From: Pseudomonas sp. GV085
GTDB taxonomy: Bacteria; Pseudomonadota; Gammaproteobacteria; Pseudomonadales; Pseudomonadaceae
Reading direction: 5' to 3'
Length of the DNA stretch: 64,000 nucleotides
Assembly: GCF_003050925.1 (NCBI RefSeq)
Contig: NZ_QAOV01000009.1
Span: 62,001 to 126,000, forward strand
The notes beneath the pieces are model-generated. The model ran no database searches and was not told the DNA's origin. It saw only the letters and a list, made by a program, of their open reading frames with translations. How positions within the stretch are numbered: position 1 is the first letter of the stretch; the number at the start of each line of letters is the position of its first letter. This document shows, piece by piece, positions 1-7,929 of the stretch. Made by a program: the position numbers and the translations under genes.

Positions 1-509
1 GAACGGTTGGCGAACTCGGTATCCAGCGCCACCAGGTTGTTGGTCTCGGCTTCCTTGCGCAGCACCGTGTTCAGTTCACTGATGGTGTTGATTTGCGGGT
101 ATTGGTCGGCGACCTTCTTCGGCAGGGCGAGGGCGTAGGTGTTGCTGAATTTCGACGGGGTGAGCCAGACCAGGCCTTTTTTTGCGTCGAGTTCTTTTAC
201 CCGGGTATAGGACTGTTCGCTGTCGAGTTTTTCAGTGACATGGTTGTAGGCGACCAACGAAACGCCGGTGTATTCCCAGAGCATGTCCAGCTGGCCACTT
301 TCGTGGGCGCTGCGGGCCAGATTGCTGCCCAGGCCGCCGGTCACTTGCACCTCGTAACCCTTGGTACGCAGGTACTGTGAGGTGATCTCCGCCAGCAGGG
401 TCTGTTCGGTGAACACCCGGGCGCCGATGCGGATCAAGGGTTTTTCCGCGGCTTGGGCAAATCCTGCGCACAGCAGGACGCAGCCTAGTAATAAGCTTGA
501 TGTTTTCAT
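1..509 (-). CDS. Osmoprotectant (glycine betaine/choline-type) ABC transporter substrate-binding protein, 3' end outside window
   Basis: The visible N-terminal ~169 residues begin with a Sec signal peptide (MKTSSLLLGCVLLCAGFAQA) followed by an OpuC/YehZ-type binding fold with the segment IRIGARVFTEQTLLAEI. Members of this family deliver quaternary-amine osmolytes to a periplasm-facing permease. The start ATG lies 20 bases after the permease gene stop, so the two are co-transcribed. The C-terminal part lies before base 1. Family assignment is from recognisable sequence; the exact ligand is not determinable here. Confidence 0.85.
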   Translation of the reverse strand, partial: MKTSSLLLGCVLLCAGFAQAAEKPLIRIGARVFTEQTLLAEITSQYLRTKGYEVQVTGGLGSNLARSAHESGQLDMLWEYTGVSLVAYNHVTEKLDSEQSYTRVKELDAKKGLVWLTPSKFSNTYALALPKKVADQYPQINTISELNTVLRKEAETNNLVALDTEFANR

Positions 510-529
510 GACGATTCCTTTGCCGGGGC

Positions 530-1246
530 TTAAGACAGGCGCAAGCCGCGTTCGAGCCAGAGGCGACTGCCGAGAGTGACCACACCGTCCAGCAGCAGGG
601 CCAGTAACGCGGTGCACGCGGCACCGAGCAGCAACTGCGGCTGATTGTTCAGGGCAATGCCGGGGAATATCAGGCTGCCAAGGCTGTTGGCGCCGATCAG
701 GAACGCCAGCGGCGCCGTCCCGACATTGATCGCCAGGGCCACGCGCACACCGCCGATGATGATCGGCACGGCGTTGGGCAATTCGACTTTCCACAGTACC
801 TGGAACGGGGTCATGCCGATGCCGACGGCGGCTTCCTTGAGCGAACCCTGAACGTTTTTCAGGCCTTCGTAGGTGTTGCGCACGATGGGCAGTAGCGAGG
901 CGAGGAACAGGGCGAAAATGGCAGGGCCACTGCCGATGCCGAGGATACCGAGGGCGATGGCCAGGACGGCCAGGGGCGGAACGGTGTTGCCGATGTTGAA
1001 GAACTGCATGAAGCGTTCGGCACGGCCGACCATGGAAGGGCGGCTGAGGAGGATGCCGGCAGGAATGCCCACGACAAGGGCGGCCAGCATGGAAGCGAGG
1101 ACGAGAATCAGATGGGCTTGCAGGTAAAACAACAAATCGTCGCGGTAGTGTTCGATCGTGTCGATGCCGATCCATTGGATCAGCAGGGCCAGAAGGGCGA
1201 TTACCAGCGCGCCTCCTATCAGCCCTTTGCCATAGTGGATAGCCAC
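530..1246 (-). CDS. Osmoprotectant ABC transporter permease
   Basis: A 238-residue inner-membrane permease of the OpuCB/YehW/YehY type with about six hydrophobic segments and the binding-protein-dependent permease EAA-like loop (KEAAVGIGMTPFQVLWKVELP). I chose the GTG at 1246 because AAAGGAG sits 7-8 bases upstream on the coding strand. The reading frame continues open to 1468, but that extension runs through REP sequence (reads VGASLLAKN) and is not protein-like. It couples with the binding protein encoded just downstream. The ATPase and a second permease would be expected beyond the window. Confidence 0.85.
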   Translation of the reverse strand: MAIHYGKGLIGGALVIALLALLIQWIGIDTIEHYRDDLLFYLQAHLILVLASMLAALVVGIPAGILLSRPSMVGRAERFMQFFNIGNTVPPLAVLAIALGILGIGSGPAIFALFLASLLPIVRNTYEGLKNVQGSLKEAAVGIGMTPFQVLWKVELPNAVPIIIGGVRVALAINVGTAPLAFLIGANSLGSLIFPGIALNNQPQLLLGAACTALLALLLDGVVTLGSRLWLERGLRLS

Positions 1247-1354
1247 AGGCGGACTCCTTTTTTTCAGTCGGCGAACACTTTTTCGTGTGGCAACACCATT
1301 CCTGGCGGCCGAAAAAGTGTTCGCGAGAAGCAGCTCATGCCAAGCGCGTTCCAC

Positions 1355-1454
1355 TGTAGGAGCGAGCTTGCTCGCGATGGGCGTCAACGATAACGCTGGG
1401 TACCTGTATGTACGCGTTGTCTGGACGTTTTTCGCGAGCAAGCTCGCTCCTACA
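1355..1454. repeat. REP doublet (REPIN-like), GTAGGAGCGAGC class
   Basis: Two imperfectly palindromic units face each other: TGTAGGAGCGAGCTTGCTCG at the left and the inverted counterpart ending GCTCGCTCCTACA at the right, separated by about 50 bases of unique sequence. This arrangement matches the REP doublets known from fluorescent pseudomonads, which are mobilised by RAYT transposases. No RAYT gene is in the window. Confidence 0.9.
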
Positions 1455-1601
1455 GAAGGTAGGCGCACGGCTATAGAGCCATGAGCACAGCCTCGTCAGG
1501 CCGAATTGCAGGTGTTTCAGACCCCCGACGAGTGGTCGTAACGGGGGAGTGGACGTCTCCGAGCTTTAAAAGGTTCCCACGTTCCACACCATTTGGCCAC
1601 C
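1455..1601. other. Unexplained non-repeat segment between two REP doublets, possibly a structured prfC leader or small RNA
   Basis: This ~147-base stretch has no credible gene. It contains nested complementary runs: CCCC/GGGG flanking CGAC-gagtg-GTCG near 1517-1540, then GGAG/CTCC near 1541-1556, followed by an AT-rich TTTAAAAGG. It lies upstream of the prfC promoter-like box. I cannot assign it to a known RNA family. Confidence 0.3.
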
Positions 1602-1687
1602 CGTAGGAGCTGCCGCAGGCTGCGATCTTTTGATCTTCGGCGTGGTTTAAATCGCTAAAAAGATCGCAGCCTGCGGCAGCTCCTACG
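1602..1687. repeat. REP doublet, GTAGGAGCTGCCGCAGGCTGCGATC class
   Basis: The left unit GTAGGAGCTGCCGCAGGCTG...GATCTTTT is mirrored at 1658-1687 by AAAGATCGCAGCCTGCGGCA...CCTAC. It differs in sequence from the element at 1355-1454, so at least two REP classes coexist in the same intergenic region. The same class recurs at 30001-30079. Confidence 0.9.
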
Positions 1688-1733
1688 GCGGATCGTGTCC
1701 TACGGGCGGTGGTCCGTAAGACTGCATTTGCGC

Positions 1734-1739
1734 TATACT
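1734..1739 (+). promoter_or_regulatory. Candidate -10 box for prfC
   Basis: TATACT lies 38 bases before the prfC start and immediately after the REP doublet. No good -35 hexamer is visible at the right distance, so this is a weak sigma-70-like prediction. Confidence 0.35.
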
Positions 1740-1777
1740 CGCCGCCCTTTTTTGAATCACCTGCCAGGCGATTTCCC

Positions 1778-3361
1778 ATGACCAAACAGGCCGCCGAAGT
1801 CGCGAAACGCCGCACTTTCGCCATTATTTCCCACCCCGATGCCGGTAAGACCACCATCACCGAGAAGCTCTTGCTGATGGGCAAGGCGATTGCGGTAGCC
1901 GGTACGGTGAAATCGCGTAAATCCGACCGCCATGCCACCTCCGACTGGATGGAAATGGAAAAGCAGCGTGGTATCTCCATTACCACGTCGGTCATGCAGT
2001 TCCCGTATCGCGATCACATGATCAACCTGCTCGACACCCCGGGCCACGAAGACTTCTCCGAAGATACCTACCGCACCCTGACCGCGGTGGACTCGGCGTT
2101 GATGGTTCTCGACGGCGGTAAAGGTGTAGAGCCACGGACCATCGCCCTGATGGACGTCTGCCGTCTGCGTGACACGCCGATCGTCAGCTTCATCAACAAA
2201 CTCGACCGTGACATCCGTGACCCGATCGAACTGCTCGACGAAATCGAAGCCGTCCTCAAGATCAAGGCTGCGCCGATCACCTGGCCGATTGGTTGCTACC
2301 GCGACTTCAAAGGCGTGTATCACCTCGCCGATGACTACATCATCGTGTACACCGCTGGTCACGGTCATGAGCGCACCGATGTGAAAATCATCGAGAAGCT
2401 CGACTCCGATGAAGCCCGCGCCCATCTGGGTGACGAGTACGAGCGTTTCATCGAACAGCTGGAACTGGTGCAGGGCGCCTGCCACGAATTCAACCAGCAG
2501 GAGTTCCTCGACGGTCAGCTGACCCCGGTGTTCTTCGGTACGGCACTGGGCAACTTCGGTGTCGACCACGTACTCGACGCCGTCGTTGATTGGGCGCCGC
2601 GCCCACTGGCACGCGTGGCCAACGAGCGCACCGTGGAGCCGGTGGAAGAGAAGTTCTCGGGCTTCATCTTCAAGATCCAGGCGAACATGGACCCGAAACA
2701 CCGCGACCGCATCGCCTTCATGCGTATCTGCTCCGGCAAATACGAAAAAGGCATGAAGATGCGCCATGTGCGCACCGGCAAGGACGTGCGGATCGGCGAC
2801 GCGCTGACCTTCTTCTCCTCCGAACGTGAGCAACTGGAAGAAGCGTTCGCCGGCGACATCATCGGCCTGCACAACCACGGCACCATCCAGATCGGCGACA
2901 CCTTCAGCGAAGGCGAAGTCCTGGGTTTCACCGGCATCCCGCACTTCGCCCCGGAACTGTTCCGCCGCGTACGCCTGAAGGATCCGCTGAAATCCAAGCA
3001 ACTGCGCCAGGGCTTGCAGCAGTTGGCCGAAGAAGGCGCGACCCAGGTGTTCTTCCCGGAGCGCAGCAACGACATCATCCTCGGCGCCGTCGGTGTGCTG
3101 CAGTTCGATGTGGTCGCCAGCCGTTTGAAAGAGGAATACAAGGTCGAATGCTCCTACGAGCCGATCACCGTTTATTCCGCGCGCTGGATCGAATGCAGCG
3201 ACAAGAAGAAGCTTGAGGAATTCTCCAACAAGGCTGTGGAAAACCTGGCACTGGACGGCGGCGGTCACCTGACCTACCTCGCGCCTACGCGGGTCAACCT
3301 GGCCCTGATGGAAGAGCGCTGGCCGGATGTTAAATTCCGTGCGACCCGTGAACACCATTAA
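1778..3361 (+). CDS. prfC: Peptide chain release factor 3 (RF3)
   Basis: A 527-residue translational GTPase that recycles RF1/RF2 from the ribosome after peptide release. The G1 loop HPDAGKTT is at residues 19-26, DTPGHEDFSEDTYRTL is the G3 region and NKLDRD the G4 motif. Length and end-to-end sequence match the RF3 family. I chose the ATG at 1778, which gives the canonical MTKQAAEVAKRRTFAIISHP start; an upstream in-frame extension from 1709 is not conserved in type. It stands alone, followed by a strong terminator. Confidence 0.97.
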   Translation: MTKQAAEVAKRRTFAIISHPDAGKTTITEKLLLMGKAIAVAGTVKSRKSDRHATSDWMEMEKQRGISITTSVMQFPYRDHMINLLDTPGHEDFSEDTYRTLTAVDSALMVLDGGKGVEPRTIALMDVCRLRDTPIVSFINKLDRDIRDPIELLDEIEAVLKIKAAPITWPIGCYRDFKGVYHLADDYIIVYTAGHGHERTDVKIIEKLDSDEARAHLGDEYERFIEQLELVQGACHEFNQQEFLDGQLTPVFFGTALGNFGVDHVLDAVVDWAPRPLARVANERTVEPVEEKFSGFIFKIQANMDPKHRDRIAFMRICSGKYEKGMKMRHVRTGKDVRIGDALTFFSSEREQLEEAFAGDIIGLHNHGTIQIGDTFSEGEVLGFTGIPHFAPELFRRVRLKDPLKSKQLRQGLQQLAEEGATQVFFPERSNDIILGAVGVLQFDVVASRLKEEYKVECSYEPITVYSARWIECSDKKKLEEFSNKAVENLALDGGGHLTYLAPTRVNLALMEERWPDVKFRATREHH

Positions 3362-3381
3362 GCACTGAGCTGAAAGGCCAG

Positions 3382-3413
3382 AAACCCCGTCGCGAAAGCT
3401 GCGGGGTTTTTTG
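3382..3413 (+). terminator. Rho-independent terminator of prfC
   Basis: AACCCCG-TCGCGAAAGCTG-CGGGGTT followed by TTTTT, beginning 21 bases after the prfC stop codon. Confidence 0.9.
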
Positions 3414-3430
3414 TTACCTGACGCAATCCC

Positions 3431-3532
3431 CTGTAGGAGCGAGCTTGCTCGCGAAGAGTTCAGACCCGCCGCATTTATTCAGGCTGCGCGTGTCATCGTT
3501 GACGTCCATCGCGAGCAGGCTCGCTCCTACAG
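3431..3532. repeat. REP doublet, GTAGGAGCGAGC class
   Basis: CTGTAGGAGCGAGCTTGCTC at 3431 is mirrored by GCGAGCAGGCTCGCTCCTAC at 3511-3530, with a ~50-base unique spacer. It lies directly behind the prfC terminator. Confidence 0.9.
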
Positions 3533-3597
3533 TAATCCGGGGCGTTCACAACACTCTCTGACTCGCGAGGGATCCGGATTCGCCATGAATGCCTGCG

Positions 3598-3966
3598 TCA
3601 TTGTTCACTGGGAATCAATGTCCCCTGGTGGAAAACCATCTGCCACTGCTCGCCCCGATTACGCCAGATGGAACTGCGCAGACTGTGGACTGCGCCGGGA
3701 TGGCCGTGGCTGTCGACGTAACAATGATAAGTCACCAAGGCGGTCTCTTCTGACAATGGCTTGATGGCAAAATGGCTGATGCTCCGTTGGATAAACGACT
3801 CATGGGGCAACTGCTCGACCACTTCGGCCTTGCTCCAGATGCCGCCACTGGCGCTGAACTCGATAAAGTCATCCGCGAGCAGGCGTGAGATTTCTTCAGC
3901 ATTTCGTCGAGTCGTGTGTGACAGGAGGCGTCGTTCAAGTTGCAGCAGTGTTTGCGACAGATCCAT
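3598..3966 (-). CDS. NTF2-like / DUF4440 family protein
   Basis: A 122-residue soluble protein whose pattern (LERRLLSHTTRRNAEEISRLLADDFIEFSASG... WRNRGEQWQMVFHQGT) is typical of SnoaL/NTF2-like DUF4440 domains: a helical N-terminus, a substrate-cone beta sheet and a terminal W..V.HQGT strand. The catalytic or binding role of this subgroup is not known. It lies 47 bases downstream of the HD-domain gene on the same strand and may be co-transcribed with it. Confidence 0.75.
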   Translation of the reverse strand: MDLSQTLLQLERRLLSHTTRRNAEEISRLLADDFIEFSASGGIWSKAEVVEQLPHESFIQRSISHFAIKPLSEETALVTYHCYVDSHGHPGAVHSLRSSIWRNRGEQWQMVFHQGTLIPSEQ

Positions 3967-4013
3967 GGCGCTTGTCCTTTCCTGAGTTATGCAGGTTCAG
4001 TGCTCCTGGCGTA

Positions 4014-4667
4014 TCAGCCAATCCCGATCTCTTCCTTGAACTGCTCCAGAAACCCCTTCAAACGCTTATGACGAACCTGTGCCAGACGTTGCCCTGTCGC
4101 AGTCTGGAAACCGTCTGCCAAGTGCAGCAGCTTGGTCTGGAAATGGTCGATGCAGAAGCGAGTGTCGTCATAGTCGCGGTTATTGGCCTGTGGGTCCTGC
4201 GGGTCGTAGAGGGCGCTGCCCATGCGCCCGGCAACGTAAAAGGTGCGGGCGACGCCGAGCATACCCAGGGAGTCGAGGCGGTCGGCGTCCTGCACGATTT
4301 TCGCTTCCAGCGAGGTCGGCGGGATGTTGGCGGAAAAGCTATGGGCTTCGATGGCGTGGGCGACGGCGGCGATTTTTGTCTCGCGCCAATCCATCTTCGC
4401 CAATACCCCTGACGCTTTGCGCGCTGCCAATTGCGATGCCTGCGAGCGCAACGGCGAGTTCTTTTCCACTGCTACACAATCATGCAACAGCACCGCCGCC
4501 AGCAGCACCTCAAGATCGCCACCTTCCTGTGCCTGAATCAAGTGGGCGTTGTGCCAGACCCGTTGCAGGTGCGAAAGGTCGTGAGCGCCGTCTTCCGAGG
4601 GTTCCAGGGCGTGGGGCAGCAGGGTGGTGGCGAGTGATTGCATCGGTGCGAAGGCGCTGCTGATCAT
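4014..4667 (-). CDS. HD-domain phosphohydrolase (YedJ-like)
   Basis: A 217-residue protein with the metal-binding HD signature: an early His (GAHDLSHLQRVWHNA), the central pair in VLLHDCVAVEK and a late Asp in QDADRLDSLG. This fits the uncharacterised YedJ/metal-dependent hydrolase group. I chose the ATG at 4667 because AAAGGA precedes it by 6 bases; the longer reading frame upstream is arginine-rich and not HD-like. Substrate unknown; a phosphate ester or nucleotide is the family expectation. Confidence 0.8.
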   Translation of the reverse strand: MISSAFAPMQSLATTLLPHALEPSEDGAHDLSHLQRVWHNAHLIQAQEGGDLEVLLAAVLLHDCVAVEKNSPLRSQASQLAARKASGVLAKMDWRETKIAAVAHAIEAHSFSANIPPTSLEAKIVQDADRLDSLGMLGVARTFYVAGRMGSALYDPQDPQANNRDYDDTRFCIDHFQTKLLHLADGFQTATGQRLAQVRHKRLKGFLEQFKEEIGIG

Positions 4668-4934
4668 GCTGTGTCCTTTGATTAAACGTGCCGATCGCGG
4701 GAAGTTCTGTCCTGCGTATATCCCGCGAATCCTGCGAGGAATTCTGCGGGTGTACAAGCGTTCTGGAAGGCGGAACACGCTTTGATCTTTTCGGCATAAC
4801 CTTTATTCCAAACCAGTCTCCAATCCAAGGGCATTTCCGCGGGTTCGACAACGTCCAATCTGGAGAACCCGACTGATCGGAACTAGATTTGACTCAGCGC
4901 CAGACAGGCACTCCACGAAAGGAAGGAATCGGCT

Positions 4935-5189
4935 ATGAACAGATTGTTACGCGCTTTACTGCTGTTGAAGGTGTTGGTGATGCTCTCGCTCGGAACCTCG
5001 ATGGCGTGGGCCGAGTGTATTGATCATGGAGAGCAGGCCTCGAGCGGGCAGGCGGGTTATGCGGGGTTGATGCTTGCCAAGTCCGAATCGGAACCGGGAG
5101 ATCAGGGGCAGGGGGGCGCTGACAACGACGATGACTCGACCACCGACGAGCCGGACTCCGATGAAGAAGAAGGTGACAGCCAGACTTGA
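4935..5189 (+). CDS. Small exported acidic protein of unknown function
   Basis: An 84-residue protein that I do not recognise. Residues 1-26 form a clear Sec signal peptide ending in AWA before ECIDHG. The mature part is about 58 residues with a single Cys next to the predicted cleavage site and a C-terminal third made almost wholly of Asp, Glu, Ser, Thr and Gly (DNDDDSTTDEPDSDEEEG). A strong ribosome binding site GGAAGGA precedes the ATG and a rho-independent terminator follows, so this is a real monocistronic gene. The tail could bind cations such as calcium; that is inference only. Confidence 0.7.
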   Translation: MNRLLRALLLLKVLVMLSLGTSMAWAECIDHGEQASSGQAGYAGLMLAKSESEPGDQGQGGADNDDDSTTDEPDSDEEEGDSQT

Positions 5190-5222
5190 GTGACCTTTGA
5201 TCGACCTGTTTTATGCAAACAG

Positions 5223-5260
5223 AGCCGCTACTGTCAGATATGACAGTAGCGGCTTTTGTT
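5223..5260 (+). terminator. Rho-independent terminator of the small acidic exported protein gene
   Basis: AGCCGCTACTGTCA-gatat-GACAGTAGCGGCT followed by TTTGTTTT: a near-perfect long stem 34 bases after the stop codon. Confidence 0.93.
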
Positions 5261-5334
5261 TTGGGTGCTATAAACAGGGCTTCGGCGCTTTACGATATCA
5301 AAGAGCGCCTGAGATCTGAGGCGAGGATGAAGTC

Positions 5335-5778
5335 ATGACTGAAGGTAAATTGAGCGCCAGTTTTAAGGGAACGCCGCAACAAGAGTTTTTCGAGACCACT
5401 AAGGTGCAGTTTCTGGGATCGAAGGAAGATAGGGATTTCTTGTTGCAGGGAGAAGATGATGAAGGCCGAAGCATCGTTTTTTATTTTCCGGATGCCAGGA
5501 TATTGGCGGGCTCCTATTCTCTTGCTCCCGAGGGAGATATCTCCGCGTATTACGTCGTAAGGGGCAGTCTTACATGGGAAACGCTGGAGGGCAGTCTTGA
5601 AATAATGCCAGACATGGTTAAAGAGGAAGTGAGGATTGGTTTCAGGTTTTCTGCCAAGGAAGGAGGAAATGGGACCGGCGTGATAATGGTCATGGGGAAG
5701 GGGGATTTTTCAGGAAGGATGCCTTGGACGCTGAAAGCAAGAAACCTGCTGAAGGATTGCCGAAAAACGAAAGCATAA
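5335..5778 (+). CDS. Hypothetical protein, AT-richer and rare-codon-rich
   Basis: A 147-residue cytoplasmic protein without signal peptide or membrane segments; I do not recognise a family. The sequence alternates short beta-like runs (RSIVFYFPDARILAGSYSL, AYYVVRGSLTWETLEGSLEI, GVIMVMGKGDFSGRMPW), suggesting a beta-sandwich. Codons such as ATA, AGG, AGA and TTT are used more freely than in neighbouring genes, and the region looks AT-richer, which suggests horizontal acquisition. The start ATG at 5335 is preceded by GAGGCGAGGATGAAGTC, a plausible ribosome binding site. It stands alone. Confidence 0.65.
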   Translation: MTEGKLSASFKGTPQQEFFETTKVQFLGSKEDRDFLLQGEDDEGRSIVFYFPDARILAGSYSLAPEGDISAYYVVRGSLTWETLEGSLEIMPDMVKEEVRIGFRFSAKEGGNGTGVIMVMGKGDFSGRMPWTLKARNLLKDCRKTKA

Positions 5779-5796
5779 AGTTGCCAAATGAAAGAA

Positions 5797-5839
5797 AACC
5801 CCTCTGCCTGACTGATGCGCAATCGAGGCGGAAGGGGTT
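5797..5839 (-). terminator. Rho-independent terminator at the end of the dpp operon
   Basis: Read on the minus strand: AACCCCTTCCGCCTCG, loop, CAGGCAGAGGGGTT then TTCTTT. It follows dppF by about 130 bases, after an intervening REP doublet. The T-run lies on the minus strand, so it most likely ends dppF transcription. The plus-strand hypothetical gene converges on it. Confidence 0.75.
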
Positions 5840-5873
5840 GGGTCAACGCATCAAGAATCTGAGCAACTCAATC

Positions 5874-5966
5874 CCTGTGGGAGCTAGCCTGCTGGCGATT
5901 GCGGTGTGCCAGTAAACAGAAATGTTGACGGGTCTGCCGCTATCGCCAGCAGGCTGGCTCCTACAG
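5874..5966. repeat. REP doublet, GGGAGCTAGCCTGCTGGCGAT class
   Basis: GTGGGAGCTAGCCTGCTGGC at the left is mirrored by ATCGCCAGCAGGCTGGCTCC plus TACAG at the right. It sits 4 bases beyond the dppF stop codon, so dppF mRNA would carry it in its 3' end. Confidence 0.88.
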
Positions 5967-5970
5967 TTTT

Positions 5971-6951
5971 TTATGCCGCGCCGTCGAGGAATTGCTCGGC
6001 GTAGTGGCAAGCCACCTGGCGAGTGTCAAGCAGGCGCAGGGCCGGCTCTTCAGTGCTGCAACGCTCGGTGGCGTACGGGCAGCGCTTGTGGAAAGCGCAG
6101 CCGGACGGCGGGTTCAGCGGGTTGGGCAATTCGCCGACGATCTTGATTTTCGGCTTGTTCGGATCCGGGTGGATGGCTGGCGTCGCCGACAACAGCGCCT
6201 GGGTGTAAGGGTGCAGGGGACGGGAGTAAATGTCCTCTTTCGCCCCCATTTCCACCGGACGACCGAGGTACATCACCATCACGTGGTCGGCAACGTGGCG
6301 TACCACTGCCAGGTTGTGGGAGATGAACACATAGGCGGTGTTGAACTCCTGCTGCAAATCCATGAACAGGTTGAGCACCTGCGCCTGAATCGACACGTCC
6401 AGCGCCGAGGTCGGTTCGTCCGCCACCAGCACTTTCGGTTGCAGCATCATCGCCCGGGCCAGGGCGATCCGCTGGCGTTGACCACCGGAGAACATGTGCG
6501 GATAACGCTGGTAGTGCTCGGGACGCAAGCCCACCTGCTTCATCATCGCCTGGACTTTCTCGCGACGCTCCGCGGCGCTCAGGTTGGTGTTGATCAGCAG
6601 CGGCTCACCCAGTTGATCGCCGACTTTTTGCCGTGGGTTCAACGATGCGTACGGGCTCTGGAACACCATCTGCACGTCTTTGCGCAGTTGTTTGCGCTGG
6701 GCCTTGTCGGCACCGGCGACTTCCTGCCCGGCGATTTTCAAGGAGCCGGAGGACGGCTCTTCGATCAGGGTCAGGGCACGGGCCAGGGTGGACTTGCCGC
6801 AACCCGACTCGCCGACGACGGCAAGGGTCTTGCCGGCTTCCAGTTCGAATGACACGCCGTTGAGGGCGCGCACAGTAGCGTGACCCTTGAACAGGCCTCG
6901 GGAGACCTCGTAGTGACGGGTCAGGTCGCGGGCGGTAAGAACGACGGCCAT
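5971..6951 (-). CDS. dppF: Dipeptide ABC transporter ATP-binding protein DppF
   Basis: A 326-residue cytoplasmic ATPase that powers peptide import with DppD. Walker A (GESGCGKST, about residues 47-55), the ABC signature FSGGQRQRIALARA and Walker B VLVADEPTSALD are all present. The C-terminal oligopeptide-transporter extension carries the Cys-containing CAFHKRCPYATERC segment typical of OppF/DppF. The ATG at 6951 overlaps the dppD stop (TAATG), indicating translational coupling. The frame stays open upstream, but only inside dppD. Confidence 0.95.
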   Translation of the reverse strand: MAVVLTARDLTRHYEVSRGLFKGHATVRALNGVSFELEAGKTLAVVGESGCGKSTLARALTLIEEPSSGSLKIAGQEVAGADKAQRKQLRKDVQMVFQSPYASLNPRQKVGDQLGEPLLINTNLSAAERREKVQAMMKQVGLRPEHYQRYPHMFSGGQRQRIALARAMMLQPKVLVADEPTSALDVSIQAQVLNLFMDLQQEFNTAYVFISHNLAVVRHVADHVMVMYLGRPVEMGAKEDIYSRPLHPYTQALLSATPAIHPDPNKPKIKIVGELPNPLNPPSGCAFHKRCPYATERCSTEEPALRLLDTRQVACHYAEQFLDGAA

Positions 6952-7919
6952 TACGCCACCTCCTGGTTCAGCGGGTAGAAGCAGCGAGCGAGGCTGTTGC
7001 TTTTCTGGTCTAGTGCCGGACGTTGTTGACGGCAGTTGTCTTTCACGTACGGGCAGCGCGGCGACAGCAGGCAACCCTGCGGACGGTCGTAGCGACCGGG
7101 AACGATGCCCGGCAGGGTCGACAGGCGCGAGGCGCCCAGACTGTGTTCCGGAATCGCCTTGAGCAGCGCTTCGCTGTACGGGTGCGCAGGGATGTCGAAC
7201 AGTTGCGGCACCTGGCCGACTTCGACCGCTTGGCCGGCATACATCACGCACACGCGTTGGGCGGTTTCGGCCACGACGGCGAGGTCGTGGGTGATCAGCA
7301 CCAGGCCCATGTTCTGCTCTTTCTGCAGCGCCAGCAGCAGGTCCATGATCTGCGCCTGAATGGTCACGTCCAGCGCCGTGGTCGGTTCGTCGGCGATCAG
7401 CAGTTTCGGTTCGCCGGCAATCGCCATGGCAATCGCGACACGCTGGCTCATGCCACCGGACAGTTGATGCGGGTAGGCGTCCATACGGCTGGCGGCACCC
7501 GGGATTTCGACTTTTTCCAGCAGTTCGATGGCGCGTTTGCGGGCAGCCTTGCCGGACATTTTCAGGTGCAGGCGCAGCACTTCTTCGATCTGGAAACCCA
7601 CGGTGTAGCTCGGGTTCAGCGCGGTCATCGGATCCTGGAAGACCATGGACAGGTCTTTACCGACGATCTGTCGACGCTGGCGGTTGTTGAGCTTGAGCAT
7701 GTTCTTGCCGTCGAAATTCAGGGCGTCGGCGGTGACGATCCCCGGATGCTCGATCAGGCCCATCAGCGCCATCATGGTCACGGACTTGCCGGAACCCGAC
7801 TCGCCAACGATGGCCAGCACTTCGCCCTTGTCCACTTGCAGGTCGAGGCCATCGACCACTGGCGTGGCATTTTTGTCGCCGAAGCGAACGTTGAGATTCT
7901 TGATTTCTAACAGTGACAT
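6951..7919 (-). CDS. dppD: Dipeptide ABC transporter ATP-binding protein DppD
   Basis: A 322-residue partner ATPase of DppF. Walker A GESGSGKS is at residues 39-46, the signature is LSGGMSQRVAIAMA and Walker B is LLIADEPTTALD. The Cys-rich extension CLLSPRCPYVKDNC is typical of OppD/DppD. It lies 10 bases behind dppC and its stop codon shares one base with the dppF start. Confidence 0.95.
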   Translation of the reverse strand: MSLLEIKNLNVRFGDKNATPVVDGLDLQVDKGEVLAIVGESGSGKSVTMMALMGLIEHPGIVTADALNFDGKNMLKLNNRQRRQIVGKDLSMVFQDPMTALNPSYTVGFQIEEVLRLHLKMSGKAARKRAIELLEKVEIPGAASRMDAYPHQLSGGMSQRVAIAMAIAGEPKLLIADEPTTALDVTIQAQIMDLLLALQKEQNMGLVLITHDLAVVAETAQRVCVMYAGQAVEVGQVPQLFDIPAHPYSEALLKAIPEHSLGASRLSTLPGIVPGRYDRPQGCLLSPRCPYVKDNCRQQRPALDQKSNSLARCFYPLNQEVA

Positions 7920-7929
7920 GGGAATCTCC

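Noticed and set aside
1247..1468. N-terminal extension of the osmoprotectant permease to 1468
   Set aside because: The extra residues are translated REP sequence (VGASLLAKN-type); the GTG at 1246 has a good ribosome binding site.
1757..3358. A 533-codon open frame antisense to prfC
   Set aside because: It mirrors prfC exactly; composition is that of a GC-rich antisense shadow, with no ribosome binding site or family motif.
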